A stretch of DNA of 36,827 bases from Defluviicoccus sp. (lineage in GTDB: Bacteria > Pseudomonadota > Alphaproteobacteria > MPNO01). How positions within the stretch are numbered: position 1 is the stretch's first letter; each line of letters opens with the position of its first letter. The translations under genes and the position numbers were made by a program. Where the stretch lies: positions 1 to 36,827 of the forward strand of contig JAJDVM010000099.1 of assembly GCA_022826125.1 (NCBI GenBank), in the 5' to 3' direction. Positions 1 through 8,026 of this stretch are shown here, in pieces. Below the pieces are notes generated by a model. That model saw nothing but the letters and a program-made list of their open reading frames with translations, made no database searches and was not told the DNA's origin.

Positions 1-60
1 CCCAAGCACATCGCAAAACTTCTCCATCCTGCGCTCCTGTAGCCACCTCGTCCGGTTCAT
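1..60 (-). CDS. Transposase, N-terminal fragment (runs off the left edge)
   Basis: An ATG at 60 on the minus strand opens a frame that stays open to the window edge and gives 20 residues, MNRTRWLQERRMEKFCDVLG. This closely resembles the start of ISNCY-type transposases as I remember them: a basic, Arg/Trp-rich lead followed by an 'R-M-x-K-F-x-D-V-L' block ahead of a helix-turn-helix. A purine-rich stretch, GGAGATGGGGG on the coding strand, lies a few bases upstream and can serve as ribosome binding site. The iterated terminal motif just outside the gene supports a mobile-element origin. Only the N-terminus is visible, so the catalytic domain and intactness cannot be judged. The family name comes from memory of the N-terminal motif and should be treated as tentative. 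Confidence 0.6.
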   Translation of the reverse strand, partial: MNRTRWLQERRMEKFCDVLG

Positions 61-87
61 CAAGGCACCCCCATCTCCGAGACACCT

Positions 88-133
88 AACCGGACAACTC
101 ATGTGCTACCTAAACCGGACAGATCATCTGCTA
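88..133. repeat. Two direct copies of a 21-base terminal motif
   Basis: Positions 88-108 (aaccggacaactcatgtgcta) minus its last base and 113-133 share the pattern aaccggaca-NN-tcat-N-tgcta, matching at 18 of 21 positions, with starts 25 bases apart. Iterated motifs inside an insertion-sequence end commonly act as transposase binding sites. Here they sit between the probable element terminus and the transposase start codon, so they could also influence the transposase promoter. Confidence 0.6.
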
Positions 134-246
134 ACGACACGGGACGGGCCAAGGGTTGGAGCGCGACCGCATACGCACTAGACTGCGGGCATGTTCAACA
201 GGGTCGCGGGCCGGCGTTTTGGGCCGGGGATTGATCGGTGGTTGCG

Positions 247-798
247 ATGAACGATAGCCCGGCCCTGGTGCTGAACGCCGACTTCCGTCCGCTCAGCTAC
301 TTCCCCCTCTCGCTGTGGTCGTGGCAGGACGCCGTCAAGGCGGTCTTCCTGGAGCGCGTCAACATCATCTCGGAATACGAGCGCGAGGTGCGTTCGCCGG
401 GCTTCTCGATGCGCCTGCCGAGCGTGATCGCGCTCAAGCGCTACATCCCGATGTCGCGGCGCCCGGCGTTCACGCGGTTCAACGTGTTCCTGCGCGACCG
501 GTTCGAATGCCAGTATTGCGGCGCCGTGCCCGGGACTCCGGAACTCACGTTCGACCACGTAGTGCCGCGGTCGCGCGGCGGGCGGACCAGCTGGGTCAAT
601 GTCGTCAGCGCCTGCACCGCGTGCAACCTGCGGAAGGGCAACCGGCTGCCCAGGGAGTGCGGTCTTCACCCGAGGCAGGCGCCGGTGGAGCCGTCCAACG
701 CGCTGCTGCAGCAGCACGGGCGCGCGTTTCCGCCCAACTACCTGCACGACAGCTGGCGCGATTTCCTCTACTGGGATTCGGAGCTGGAAGCGGAGTAG
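247..798 (+). CDS. HNH endonuclease
   Basis: The 183-residue product is a compact HNH nuclease of the type widespread in alphaproteobacteria. The N-terminal half carries the typical NADFRPLSYFPLSLWSW block. The nuclease core has C88-x2-C91, D103-H104 with the following PRSRGG loop, N118, and C123-x2-C126-N127, that is, a zinc-stabilised HNH (beta-beta-alpha-metal) finger that should bind a divalent cation and cut DNA. I chose ATG 247 because related proteins begin M-N-D-x-P-A-L-V-L-N; an in-frame GTG at 238 would add three residues. The gene stands alone: an insertion sequence lies upstream, and an unrelated dioxygenase follows after a 67-base gap with a hairpin. The natural substrate is unknown; members of this group are often housekeeping-like and not linked to a restriction methylase. 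No methylase is visible here. Confidence 0.88.
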   Translation: MNDSPALVLNADFRPLSYFPLSLWSWQDAVKAVFLERVNIISEYEREVRSPGFSMRLPSVIALKRYIPMSRRPAFTRFNVFLRDRFECQYCGAVPGTPELTFDHVVPRSRGGRTSWVNVVSACTACNLRKGNRLPRECGLHPRQAPVEPSNALLQQHGRAFPPNYLHDSWRDFLYWDSELEAE

Positions 799-811
799 CG
801 CGCGGACTTGC

Positions 812-833
812 GTTCCCGCCCGGCGGCGGGAAC
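812..833. other. Perfect 9-bp hairpin between HNH and PhyH genes
   Basis: The arms gttcccgcc (812-820) and ggcgggaac (825-833) enclose the four-base loop cggc. There is no T-run after the stem on either strand, so it is not a canonical Rho-independent terminator. It may mark the 3' end of the HNH message or affect read-through into the next gene 32 bases downstream. Confidence 0.4.
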
Positions 834-865
834 AATTCGGGCCGGTTTCGAGCAGGTGAAGACCG

Positions 866-1681
866 ATGGCCACGATCCTCGAAGAAAGACACATCACCGA
901 CGAAGAACGCGCGGTCTGGCAGAGCGACGGCGCGCTGTGCCTGCGGGGCGTGGTTGCGCCCGAATGGCTGGACCTGCTCGCCGAGGGGATCGACGCGGCG
1001 ATGGCGGACCCGAGCGACGTCGCCAAGGCCTACGGCGAGGGCGAGAGACGGTTCCGCACCGATCACGGCATGTTCCTGCGCTTCGAGCAGTTCCGCCGCT
1101 TCATGCACGATTCGCCGATGGCCCGGCTCGCCGCCGAGCTGATGGGGGCGAGCCGGATCAACCTTTACGACGAACATCTGCTGGTCAAGGAACCGGGCAC
1201 CGACACCCCGACCTGGTGGCACCACGACCTGCCCTATTTCCGCATCAAGGGCTCGCAGATCTGCAGCTTCTGGGTCCCGCTCGACCCGGTAACGGAGGCG
1301 ACGGGCTCGCTCCGCTTCGCGGTGGGCTCGCACGCGTGGGGCAAGCTGTTCCGCCCGGTGAAGATCGGCCAGGGCGACTTCGTGGCCGAGACCGAGCAAT
1401 TCGACGAGACGGTGCCCGACATCGACGGCGATCCGGAGACCTACCCCACGGTCTGTTTCGATCTCGAACCGGGCGACGTCGCCGTGTTCCACGGCGCGAC
1501 GCTGCATTCCTCGAGCGGCAACCCGTTGCCGACGCCGCGCCGCGCGGTCTCGCTCCGCTTCACGGGAGACGACATCACCTGGTATCCGGGGCGCCACTCG
1601 CCGACCTTCTACGACGCGCCGCACCTGGTGGAAGGCGGGCCGATCGACGCCGAGATCTTCCCCCGGCTTTGGACCCGCTGA
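866..1681 (+). CDS. Phytanoyl-CoA dioxygenase (PhyH) family protein
   Basis: This 271-residue protein belongs to the PhyH branch of Fe(II)/2-oxoglutarate-dependent oxygenases, which hydroxylate aliphatic or aromatic substrates with decarboxylation of 2-oxoglutarate to succinate. The facial iron triad is visible: H119-x-D121 in WWHHDLPYF and a distal histidine, probably H214, in HGATLHSSSGN (H209 is the alternative). An arginine shortly after it (RRAVSLRF) should hold the 2-oxoglutarate carboxylate. The N-terminal ITDEERAVWQSDGALCLRGV is the usual PhyH entry motif, and the length is normal for the family. ATG 866 is preceded by a GAGCAGGTGAAG purine stretch. The gene converges on ridA with only 24 bases between stop codons. 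Substrate cannot be predicted; such genes are common in marine alphaproteobacteria and often act on small organic acids or osmolytes. Confidence 0.88.
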   Translation: MATILEERHITDEERAVWQSDGALCLRGVVAPEWLDLLAEGIDAAMADPSDVAKAYGEGERRFRTDHGMFLRFEQFRRFMHDSPMARLAAELMGASRINLYDEHLLVKEPGTDTPTWWHHDLPYFRIKGSQICSFWVPLDPVTEATGSLRFAVGSHAWGKLFRPVKIGQGDFVAETEQFDETVPDIDGDPETYPTVCFDLEPGDVAVFHGATLHSSSGNPLPTPRRAVSLRFTGDDITWYPGRHSPTFYDAPHLVEGGPIDAEIFPRLWTR

Positions 1682-1705
1682 CCCGCGGGCCGGACCGCGG
1701 CCGCC

Positions 1706-2173
1706 TTACCCGATCTCGAACACCGCGTCGATCTCGACCGCGGCGTCGAACGGCAGCGAGGGGGCGCTGACGGCGAAGCGCGCGTGCTTGCCGCGGTCGC
1801 CGAAGATGTCGACGATCAGGTCGCTGGCACCGTTGATGACCCTGGGCTGGTCGGTGAAATCCGGCGTCGCGTTGACGAAGCCGCCGAGCTTGACGCAGCG
1901 GGTCACCCGGTCGAGATCGCCGCCGCAAGCCGCCTTGAGCTGGGCGAGGACGTTGATCGCCACGATGCGCGCGCAGGCCTGGCCCTCCTCGACGGTGAAG
2001 GCGTTCCCCAGCTTGCCGACATGGCTCAGCTTGCCGTCCCGGTACGGCACCTGTCCCGCGATGAAGACCAGATTGCCGGTCACCACCCAGGGCACGTAGT
2101 TCGCCGCCGGGGCGGGGGCTTCGGGCAGGTCGATGCCGAGTTCGGCGAGGCGGGCGTCGATAGCGCCGGTCAT
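1706..2173 (-). CDS. RidA (YjgF/YER057c/UK114) family protein
   Basis: A 155-residue cytosolic protein of the RidA superfamily. Canonical RidA hydrolyses reactive enamine/imine intermediates made by PLP enzymes, which protects other enzymes. The family frame is clear: G-N-L-V-F-I-A-G-Q-V-P near residue 30, the central R-I-V-A-I-N-V-L-A-Q-L segment, and the C-terminal A-R-F-A-V-S ... V-E-I-D-A-V-F-E block. That block contains the conserved Arg (the Arg105 equivalent) that binds the substrate carboxylate, and the downstream acidic residue. It is about 25 residues longer than E. coli RidA, mostly at the N-terminus, which fits a divergent RidA subgroup, so imine-deaminase activity is likely but not assured. 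The start at 2173 follows a strong GGAGGAG ribosome binding site. It lies 98 bases downstream of hemF on the same strand and may be co-transcribed with it. Confidence 0.88.
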   Translation of the reverse strand: MTGAIDARLAELGIDLPEAPAPAANYVPWVVTGNLVFIAGQVPYRDGKLSHVGKLGNAFTVEEGQACARIVAINVLAQLKAACGGDLDRVTRCVKLGGFVNATPDFTDQPRVINGASDLIVDIFGDRGKHARFAVSAPSLPFDAAVEIDAVFEIG

Positions 2174-2271
2174 GGCGGGCTCCTCCGGTAAGCGCTGGGT
2201 TCCTGCGGTGTTGACTAGCGGCGCGGCGCCGCCACGGCAAGAACCGCCCGGGAAACCGCCCTTCGCCGCCG

Positions 2272-3126
2272 TCAAGGCCAGGCGACCATGGGGGGCAGCG
2301 ACATCAGGATCGCTTCCACGTTGCCCCCGGTCCTGAGCCCGAACTCGGTTCCCCGGTCGTAGAGCAGGTTGAACTCGACATAGCGTCCCCGGCGCACGAG
2401 TTGGTGGGCGCGCTGTTCCTCCGTCCAGGGCGCCGCCATGCGCTCGCGGACGATCTCGGGATAGGCTTCCAGAACGGCGCGGCCGACGCCCTGGGTGAAC
2501 GCGAAATCGGCTTCCCAGTCGCCGCTGCCCAGATTGTCGTAGAAGATGCCGCCGGCGCCGCGGGGTTCGTCGCGGTGGGGCAGGAAGAAATACCTGTCGC
2601 AGGCCTCCCTGAACCGGGCGTAACAGGCGGGGTCGTAGGCGTCGCAGGCGGCCTCGAGCGCCCCGTGGAGCCGGGCGGCCGCATCGGCGTCGGGATAGAT
2701 CGGGGTCAGGTCGCCGCCGCCGCCGAACCACGCCTTCGTGGTGACGATGAAGCGCGTGTTCATGTGCATCGCCGGGACCAGCGGCGAGCAGAGATGCGCG
2801 ACGACGGATATGCCGCTCGCCCAGAAGCGCGGATCGTCGGCCGCACCCGGGATCCGGTCCCGGAACTCGGGCGAGAACGCGCCGTGCACCGCCGAGAAGT
2901 TGACGCCGACCTTCTCGAACACGCGGCCCTTCATGATCGACATCTCGCCGCCGCCGCCGTCGCCACCGTCTTCCGTGGGCCGCTTCCAGATCGTGCGCTC
3001 GAACCGGCCGGGCGCCCCGAACCCTCCTTCGTGGGCGTCCTCGAGTGCCTCGAAGGCGGCGCAGAACCGGTCGCGCAGGGTCCTGAACCACGCCGCGGCA
3101 CGTTCCTGCCGGGCTTCGACGGTCAC
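2272..3126 (-). CDS. hemF: Oxygen-dependent coproporphyrinogen III oxidase
   Basis: HemF performs the aerobic oxidative decarboxylation of coproporphyrinogen III to protoporphyrinogen IX in haem synthesis. The 284-residue product has the family signatures: S-G-I-S-V-V-A-H followed by the histidine-containing [13 protein letters not shown], then [11 protein letters not shown], and near the C-terminus [16 protein letters not shown] and [17 protein letters not shown] chose GTG 3126 (protein [14 protein letters not shown]...) because HemF proteins start near such an E-A-R-x-x-A-A-x-W-F segment. The frame is open further upstream to 3258, but those residues look unconstrained. The gene is divergent from petABC, so haem synthesis and a haem-requiring respiratory complex share one intergenic region. 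The exact start remains uncertain. Confidence 0.93.
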   Translation of the reverse strand: MTVEARQERAAAWFRTLRDRFCAAFEALEDAHEGGFGAPGRFERTIWKRPTEDGGDGGGGEMSIMKGRVFEKVGVNFSAVHGAFSPEFRDRIPGAADDPRFWASGISVVAHLCSPLVPAMHMNTRFIVTTKAWFGGGGDLTPIYPDADAAARLHGALEAACDAYDPACYARFREACDRYFFLPHRDEPRGAGGIFYDNLGSGDWEADFAFTQGVGRAVLEAYPEIVRERMAAPWTEEQRAHQLVRRGRYVEFNLLYDRGTEFGLRTGGNVEAILMSLPPMVAWP

Positions 3127-3401
3127 TTGTTCCGCCCGCGCGGCGCGCAAGTTCCGGGGAATCGCGGGATGTCGGCCCGGTGTGGCGCAGGAAGCATCGG
3201 GCTGCCGCTCCGACCTTGATTCGACGACGGATTTGATTATACCCGTTCCCCTGTCCAAGGCGCGGTTCGCGGTGCGGACATCGGTTTCGGATTCGGCCGT
3301 CCGGCTGCGTCCGAAGGCCGCGTTGCCGCCCTTCCGGGCGGCGGGTAGTGTTCGCGGTCGCAGACCGAACGTGTATTCCTGCCCTGCCGAGAGGTTCTTC
3401 T
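3127..3401. promoter_or_regulatory. Divergent hemF / petA intergenic region with candidate promoters
   Basis: This 275-base gap must carry the promoters of both hemF (minus) and petA (plus). On the plus strand, TTGATT (3216-3221) and TATACC (3238-3243) are 16 bases apart. On the minus strand a perfect TATAAT occupies 3241-3236, but I see no good -35 for it. The overlap of the two -10-like elements in an otherwise GC-rich stretch is the main evidence. No recognisable regulator site was found. Confidence is low because these are short matches. Confidence 0.3.
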
Positions 3402-3953
3402 ATGGCGGATACCGAGGACACCAGGGCCGGCCCCGGCCACAGCGAAACGCGCCGCGATTTCCTCTATCTGGCGACCGGCGCGTTCGGGGCCGCCGGCAGC
3501 GCGGTTGCGTTGTGGCCGTTGATCCACCAGATGAGCCCGGCCGCGGATACGCTCGCGCTGGCGACCACCGAGGTCGACCTCTCGCCGATCGAACAAGGCC
3601 AGAGCATCACCGTGGTCTGGCGCGGCAAGCCGGTCTTCATCCGCCGCAGGACGCAGGAGGAGATCGACGAAGCGCAGGCGGTCGCGCTCGACGACCTGCC
3701 GGATCCCCAGACCGACGCCCAGCGGACCAAGAAGCCGGAATGGCTGATCGTCGTCGGCGTCTGCACCCATCTCGGCTGCATCCCCAAGGGCCAGGCGACC
3801 GGCGACAGGAAGGGCGATTACGGCGGCTGGTTCTGCCCCTGCCACGGCTCGCACTACGACACCTCCGGACGCATCCGCAAGGGACCCGCGCCGGAGAACC
3901 TGCCGGTGCCGACCTACGAGTTCCTGTCCGACGACCTCGTGCGGATCGGTTAG
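3402..3953 (+). CDS. petA: Ubiquinol-cytochrome c reductase, Rieske iron-sulfur subunit
   Basis: This 183-residue protein is the Rieske subunit of cytochrome bc1 (complex III); it takes the first electron from ubiquinol at the Qo site and passes it to cytochrome c1. A twin-arginine motif, R-R-D-F-L, around residues 18-22 is followed by a hydrophobic stretch that works as an uncleaved Tat signal anchor. The [2Fe-2S] ligands are C121 and H123 in C-T-H-L-G-C and C145 and H148 in C-P-C-H-G-S-H; C126 and C147 would form the stabilising disulfide. An alphaproteobacterial insertion (residues about 75-105, rich in D/Q/T/K) lies before the cluster domain. ATG 3402 has a GAGAGG ribosome binding site. 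It is the first gene of petABC, with 11 bases to petB. Confidence 0.96.
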   Translation: MADTEDTRAGPGHSETRRDFLYLATGAFGAAGSAVALWPLIHQMSPAADTLALATTEVDLSPIEQGQSITVVWRGKPVFIRRRTQEEIDEAQAVALDDLPDPQTDAQRTKKPEWLIVVGVCTHLGCIPKGQATGDRKGDYGGWFCPCHGSHYDTSGRIRKGPAPENLPVPTYEFLSDDLVRIG

Positions 3954-3964
3954 GGGGTAAGGTC

Positions 3965-5245
3965 ATGACGCAGCCCTGGATGAACAACCGCCTGGTCCGG
4001 TGGATCGACTACCGCCTGCCGATGTTCTCCTTCATGGAGAAGGAGCTGATCGACTACCCGACCCCGCGCAATCTGAGCTACTGGTGGAACTTCGGGTCGC
4101 TCGCCGGGATCGTGCTGGTCATCATGATCGTGACCGGCATCGTGCTGGCGATGCACTACACGCCGCATGTCGACCACGCCTTCGACAGCGTCGAGCGCAT
4201 CATGCGCGACGTGAACTACGGCTGGCTGATCCGCTACATCCACACCAATGGCGGTTCGGCGTTCTTCATCATCGTCTACATCCACATCTTTCGCGGGCTC
4301 TATTACGGCTCCTACAAGTCGCCGCGCGAGATCCTCTGGATCCTCGGCGTCATCATCCTGCTCTGCATGATGGCCACCGCGTTCATGGGCTACGTCCTGC
4401 CGTGGGGCCAGATGAGCTTCTGGGGCGCCACCGTCATCACCAACCTGTTCTCGGCGGTGCCGATCGTGGGCGACATCATCGTCACCTGGCTGTGGGGCGG
4501 CTTCACCGTCGACAACCCGACCCTCAACCGGTTTTACAGTCTGCACTACCTGATGCCGTTCGTGATCGTCGGCGTGGTCGCGCTGCACATGATCTCGCTG
4601 CACCAGCACGGCTCGAACAACCCGCTCGGGATCGACGCGAAGGGGCCGCAGGACAAGATCCCCTTCCACCCCTACTACACCGTCAAGGACATGTTCGGGC
4701 TCTGCGCGTTCCTGACGATCTTCGCGGGCTTCGTCTTCTTCGCGCCCAATTTCTTCGGGGAGCCCGAGAACTACATCCCCGCCGACCCGCTGGTGACGCC
4801 GCCGCATATCGTGCCGGAGTGGTACTTCCTCCCCTACTACGCGATCCTGCGGTCGATCACCTTCGACATCTGGTTCCTGTCGGCCAAGCTGATCGGCGTG
4901 GTGCTGATGTTCGGCTCCATCCTGATCCTCTTCCTCGTCCCGTGGCTCGACCGTTCGCCGGTCAGGAGCGCGCGCTACCGGCCGATCTACAAGCAGCTCT
5001 TCTGGCTGCTGGTGATCGATTGCCTGGTGCTGGGCTGGGTCGGCGGCAATCCGCCCGAGGGTATCTTCGTGATCATCGGCCAGATCGCGACCCTCTACTA
5101 TTTCGCGCACTTCCTGGTCCTGATGCCGCTGCTCTCCTTCATCGAGACGCCGCGGCCGTTGCCGACCAGCATCGGCGAACCGGTGCTCGGAGGGGCGGGA
5201 GGGCCGCCGGCGGCGGCGGAACAGCCGATGGAGAAAGCGCAATGA
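3965..5245 (+). CDS. petB: Cytochrome b of the bc1 complex
   Basis: The 426-residue, strongly hydrophobic protein is the integral-membrane dihaem cytochrome b that carries both quinone sites. Visible hallmarks are the haem-ligand histidine pairs in helices B and D (one set in R-Y-I-H-T-N-G-G-S and V-Y-I-H-I-F-R-G, the other in H-Y-L-M-P-F ... [14 protein letters not shown]) and the Qo-site P-E-W-Y motif in [14 protein letters not shown]. About eight transmembrane helices are apparent, and length is that of full bacterial cytochrome b (not split as in b6f). The C-terminus ends in a short Ala/Gly/Pro-rich tail. ATG 3965 follows GGGGGTAAGG. Its stop overlaps the petC start in an ATGA, which indicates translational coupling. 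The symbol petB is used in alphaproteobacteria; fbcB is a synonym. Confidence 0.97.
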   Translation: MTQPWMNNRLVRWIDYRLPMFSFMEKELIDYPTPRNLSYWWNFGSLAGIVLVIMIVTGIVLAMHYTPHVDHAFDSVERIMRDVNYGWLIRYIHTNGGSAFFIIVYIHIFRGLYYGSYKSPREILWILGVIILLCMMATAFMGYVLPWGQMSFWGATVITNLFSAVPIVGDIIVTWLWGGFTVDNPTLNRFYSLHYLMPFVIVGVVALHMISLHQHGSNNPLGIDAKGPQDKIPFHPYYTVKDMFGLCAFLTIFAGFVFFAPNFFGEPENYIPADPLVTPPHIVPEWYFLPYYAILRSITFDIWFLSAKLIGVVLMFGSILILFLVPWLDRSPVRSARYRPIYKQLFWLLVIDCLVLGWVGGNPPEGIFVIIGQIATLYYFAHFLVLMPLLSFIETPRPLPTSIGEPVLGGAGGPPAAAEQPMEKAQ

Positions 5246-6006
5246 GGCGGACCGTCGGTGCCATCGTCGCGGCGTTCGTTCTGATCGGCTCGAACCCCGC
5301 CGCGGCCGCGGAGGAAGCCGCCGCCCCGCCCAGCATGAAGTGGACCTTCGACGGGTTGTTCGGCTCGTTCGACCGCGCGGCGCTGCGGCGCGGCTTCCAG
5401 GTCTATACGGAAGTCTGCGCGGCCTGCCATTCGCTGAGGCTCGTTCATTATCGCAATCTGACGGCGATCGGCTTTACGGAGGACCAGGTCAAGGCGATCG
5501 CCGCGGAGGTCGAGGTCACCGACGGCCCCGACGCCGAGGGCGAAATGTTCGACCGCCCCGCCCTGCCGAGCGACCGGTTCGTATCGCCCTTCCCCAACGA
5601 CAACGCGGCGCGCGCCGCCAACAACGGCGCGCTGCCGCCGGATCTCTCGCTGGTGACCAAGTCGCGCATCGGCGGGCCCGACTACATCTACGGCCTGATG
5701 ATCGGCTACAAGGACGAGCCGGAAGGCATGGAGATGGCGGAAGGCATGGCCTACAACATGTTCTTCCCGGGCCACCAGATCGCCATGCCGGCGCCGTTGA
5801 GCGACGAGCTGGTCGAATACGCGGACGGCACCGAGGCGACGGTCCCGCAGATGGCGAAGGACGTGACCGCCTTCCTCGTCTGGGCGGCGGAGCCCGAGCT
5901 GGAAGAGCGCAAGCGCATGGGGGTCAAGGTGGTCCTTTTCCTCCTGCTGCTCACCGGGATGCTCTTCGCCGTCAAGCGCGCGGTCTGGTCGAACGTCCCG
6001 CATTGA
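5242..6006 (+). CDS. petC: Cytochrome c1 of the bc1 complex
   Basis: This 254-residue protein is the periplasm-facing cytochrome c1, which relays electrons from the Rieske centre to soluble or membrane cytochrome c. A Sec signal peptide of about 25 residues ends with N-P-A-A-A-A-A. The haem is bound at C59-A-A-C62-H63, the sixth ligand is probably M182 in Q-I-A-M-P-A-P-L, and a C-terminal membrane anchor (about 225-245, [15 protein letters not shown]) ends with a basic cytoplasmic tail, all as in the family. The gene begins inside the petB stop codon (ATGA). A 30-base gap with GGAGGG leads into mtnP on the same strand with no terminator visible, so the respiratory genes and the methylthioadenosine genes are probably in one transcript. 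Confidence 0.96.
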   Translation: MRRTVGAIVAAFVLIGSNPAAAAEEAAAPPSMKWTFDGLFGSFDRAALRRGFQVYTEVCAACHSLRLVHYRNLTAIGFTEDQVKAIAAEVEVTDGPDAEGEMFDRPALPSDRFVSPFPNDNAARAANNGALPPDLSLVTKSRIGGPDYIYGLMIGYKDEPEGMEMAEGMAYNMFFPGHQIAMPAPLSDELVEYADGTEATVPQMAKDVTAFLVWAAEPELEERKRMGVKVVLFLLLLTGMLFAVKRAVWSNVPH

Positions 6007-6036
6007 CGGCGGCCCGCGCCGCCGGAGGGAAACGGC

Positions 6037-6924
6037 ATGGCGGAACCGGGGACGCCACCGGTCATCGGGATCATCGGCGGCAGCGGCCTCTATGACATCG
6101 ACGGGCTGACCGACCGGCGCTGGCAGGCGGTGGACACGCCCTTCGGCGCGCCGTCGGACGAGATCCTGCTCGGCAAGCTCGGCGAACTGCGGCTCGCCTT
6201 CCTGCCGCGCCACGGCAGGGGCCACGCAACGCCGCCCGGCGAGATCAACTTCCGCGCCAACATCGACGCGCTGAAGCGCGTCGGCACCACCGAGATCCTT
6301 TCCCTGAGCGCCGTCGGCAGCCTCGACGAGGGTCTGGCGCCCGGCACCTTCATTCTGGTGGACCAGTTCATCGACCGCACCTTCCAGCGCGTCAAGACGT
6401 TCTTCGGAACCGGGCTGGTCGCCCATGTGTCCATGGCGGACCCGGTCTGCCCCCGGCTGGGGGACGCGCTGGAGCAGGCCGCCGCCGACCTCGGCATCGA
6501 GACCGAGCGGGGCGGCACCTATGTGGCGATCGACGGCCCTCAATTCTCGAGCCGGGCGGAATCCTTTCTCTACCGCCAATGGGGGGCCGAGGTGATCGGC
6601 ATGACCAACATGCCAGAGGCCAAGCTCGCTCGCGAGGCGGAGATGTGCTACGCGACGGTGGCGATGGTCACCGACTACGATTGCTGGCATCCGGGCCAGG
6701 ACGACGTGACGGTGGAGGCGGTGATCGCGGTCCTGCAGGAGAACGCCGCCAAAGCCCGGGCGCTGGTGGGGGCGGTCGTCCCCTTGCTGGCCGGAAGGCG
6801 GGTGGCCTGCCCGGCGGGTTGCCACACCGTCCTCGACACCGCTCTCATCACCCCGCCGGAGGCGCGCGATCCGGAGCTTGCGGCCCGGCTCGACGCCGTC
6901 GCGGGGCGCGTTCTCCGGCAATGA
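6037..6924 (+). CDS. mtnP: S-methyl-5'-thioadenosine phosphorylase
   Basis: MtnP phosphorolyses 5'-methylthioadenosine, the by-product of polyamine and homoserine-lactone synthesis, to adenine and 5-methylthioribose-1-phosphate; family members often also take 5'-deoxyadenosine. The 295-residue cytosolic protein shows the PNP/MTAP fold signatures: I-G-I-I-G-G-S-G-L-Y at the N-terminus (phosphate loop), L-P-R-H-G-R-G-H near 53-60, S-A-V-G-S-L, then G-G-T-Y-V-A-I-D-G-P-Q-F-S-S-R-A-E-S, and T-N-M-P-E-A-K-L-A-R-E-A-E-M-C-Y, typical of MTA phosphorylase. The length is normal. ATG 6037 has a GGAGGG site. It follows petC by 30 bases and its stop overlaps the mtnA start (ATGA). In many alphaproteobacteria, as I recall, apt (adenine phosphoribosyltransferase) follows mtnP after petABC; here mtnA does instead. 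Confidence 0.95.
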   Translation: MAEPGTPPVIGIIGGSGLYDIDGLTDRRWQAVDTPFGAPSDEILLGKLGELRLAFLPRHGRGHATPPGEINFRANIDALKRVGTTEILSLSAVGSLDEGLAPGTFILVDQFIDRTFQRVKTFFGTGLVAHVSMADPVCPRLGDALEQAAADLGIETERGGTYVAIDGPQFSSRAESFLYRQWGAEVIGMTNMPEAKLAREAEMCYATVAMVTDYDCWHPGQDDVTVEAVIAVLQENAAKARALVGAVVPLLAGRRVACPAGCHTVLDTALITPPEARDPELAARLDAVAGRVLRQ

Positions 6925-8021
6925 AGGTCGACGGGGTACCCCGGCGGTCGATTCAGCTCGCGGCCGACGGCGAGACCGTCGAGATCGTCGACCAGACCGG
7001 ACTGCCGCACCGCTTCGAAACGCGGCGGCTCGCGACGCTCGAGGACGCGGCGGCGGCGATCCGCGACATGCGGGTGCGCGGCGCCCCGCTGATCGGCGCC
7101 ACGGCGGCCTACGGGCTCTGCTTCGCCGTCCGCCGGGACCCTTCGGCCAAGGCGATCGAAGACGCCTGTTCCACGCTGCTCGCGACCCGCCCGACGGCGG
7201 TCAACCTGCGATGGGCGCTGGGCGACATGAAGACCCGCATCCTCGCCGTCGACGAAGGGCGTCGGGTCGAAGCCGCGTACGCGCGGGCGGCGGAAATCTG
7301 CGACGAGGACGTGGCGATCAACGCGGCCATCGGCGAGAACGGGCTGGACCTCCTGAGCTCCATGGCCGACCGCCGGCCGGGGCCGGTCGACGTGCTGACC
7401 CATTGCAACGCCGGATGGCTCGCGACCGTCGACGGCGGCACCGCCCTCGCCCCGGTCTACCGCGCGCACGACGCGGGAATCGACGTCCATGTCTGGGTGG
7501 ACGAGACGCGACCCCGCAACCAGGGCGCCGGCCTGACCGCGTGGGAGCTTGCCGCGCACGGCGTTCCCCACACCGTGATCGTCGACAACGCGGGCGGACA
7601 CCTGATGCGGGAGGGGCGGGTCGACCTGTGCATCACCGGCACCGACCGGACCTGCGCCAACGGGGATGTCTGCAACAAGATCGGCACCTATCTGAAGGCG
7701 CTGGCCGCGTCCGACAACGGGGTGCCCTTTTACGTCGCGCTGCCCGGCCCGACGATCGACTGGGCGGCGGAATCGGGCGCCGTTCTGCCGATCGAGGAAC
7801 GCGCGGGCGAGGAGGTCTCGACCGCGACCGGCGAGACGGAGACCGGCGAGGTCCGAACCGTCCGGCTCACCCCGCCGGGGACCCCGGTGTTCAACCCCGG
7901 TTTCGATGTGACGCCCGCGCGACTCGTGACAGGGCTGATCACCGAGCGCGGGGTCGCGGAGGCGTCCGCGGAAGGCCTGCTTTCGCTCTACCCGGAGCGT
8001 CGGCGGGCAGCAGCGGGGTAG
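6921..8021 (+). CDS. mtnA: S-methyl-5-thioribose-1-phosphate isomerase
   Basis: MtnA isomerises 5-methylthioribose-1-phosphate to 5-methylthioribulose-1-phosphate, the step after MtnP. The 366-residue product belongs to the eIF2B-alpha/beta/delta-like superfamily. It has R-G-A-P-L-I-G near residue 55, the catalytic cysteine C162 in T-H-C-N-A-G, R-P-R-N-Q-G-A-G-L-T-A-W-E-L, and the catalytic aspartate D242 in G-T-D-R-T-C-A-N-G-D-V-C-N-K-I-G-T-Y. The two Cys in this last block replace residues that are usually Ala, a small oddity. Positions 162 and 242 agree with C160/D240 of characterised MtnA. A ribose-1,5-bisphosphate isomerase is the other common member of this fold; the mtnP neighbour and motif pattern favour MtnA. 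The start overlaps the mtnP stop, and the aldolase gene follows after 5 bases. No mtnK, mtnB, mtnC, mtnD or mtnW is nearby, so the classical methionine salvage route is not encoded here. Confidence 0.93.
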   Translation: MKVDGVPRRSIQLAADGETVEIVDQTGLPHRFETRRLATLEDAAAAIRDMRVRGAPLIGATAAYGLCFAVRRDPSAKAIEDACSTLLATRPTAVNLRWALGDMKTRILAVDEGRRVEAAYARAAEICDEDVAINAAIGENGLDLLSSMADRRPGPVDVLTHCNAGWLATVDGGTALAPVYRAHDAGIDVHVWVDETRPRNQGAGLTAWELAAHGVPHTVIVDNAGGHLMREGRVDLCITGTDRTCANGDVCNKIGTYLKALAASDNGVPFYVALPGPTIDWAAESGAVLPIEERAGEEVSTATGETETGEVRTVRLTPPGTPVFNPGFDVTPARLVTGLITERGVAEASAEGLLSLYPERRRAAAG

Positions 8022-8026
8022 TCCCG

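Larger units (their letters stand above)
1..139 (-). mobile_element. End of an insertion sequence (upstream terminus of the transposase gene)
   Basis: The transposase start at 60 and two copies of a directly repeated motif between 88 and 133 indicate the left-hand, transposase-proximal end of an insertion sequence that continues beyond the window. The likely outer boundary is near 139, where the minus strand reads TGTCGTTAGCAGATG; I place it there because the repeats end and chromosomal sequence leading to the HNH gene begins. No target-site duplication can be checked because the other end is outside the window. Confidence 0.55.

Noticed and set aside
1706..3421. A 571-codon minus-strand frame ending in RidA
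   Set aside because: Only the part from 2173 onward resembles RidA; the upstream part is a shadow frame inside hemF, and a strong ribosome binding site precedes ATG 2173.
2738..3964. Open extension upstream of petB that would join it to other sequence
   Set aside because: It overlaps hemF and petA in wrong frames; the cytochrome b start at 3965 has a ribosome binding site and the correct N-terminus.
6878..8026. Open extension upstream of the aldolase/SDR start, overlapping mtnA
   Set aside because: The extension is low-complexity Arg/Gly/Pro sequence, while MtnA motifs are in the other frame; ATG 8027 matches the aldolase N-terminus.
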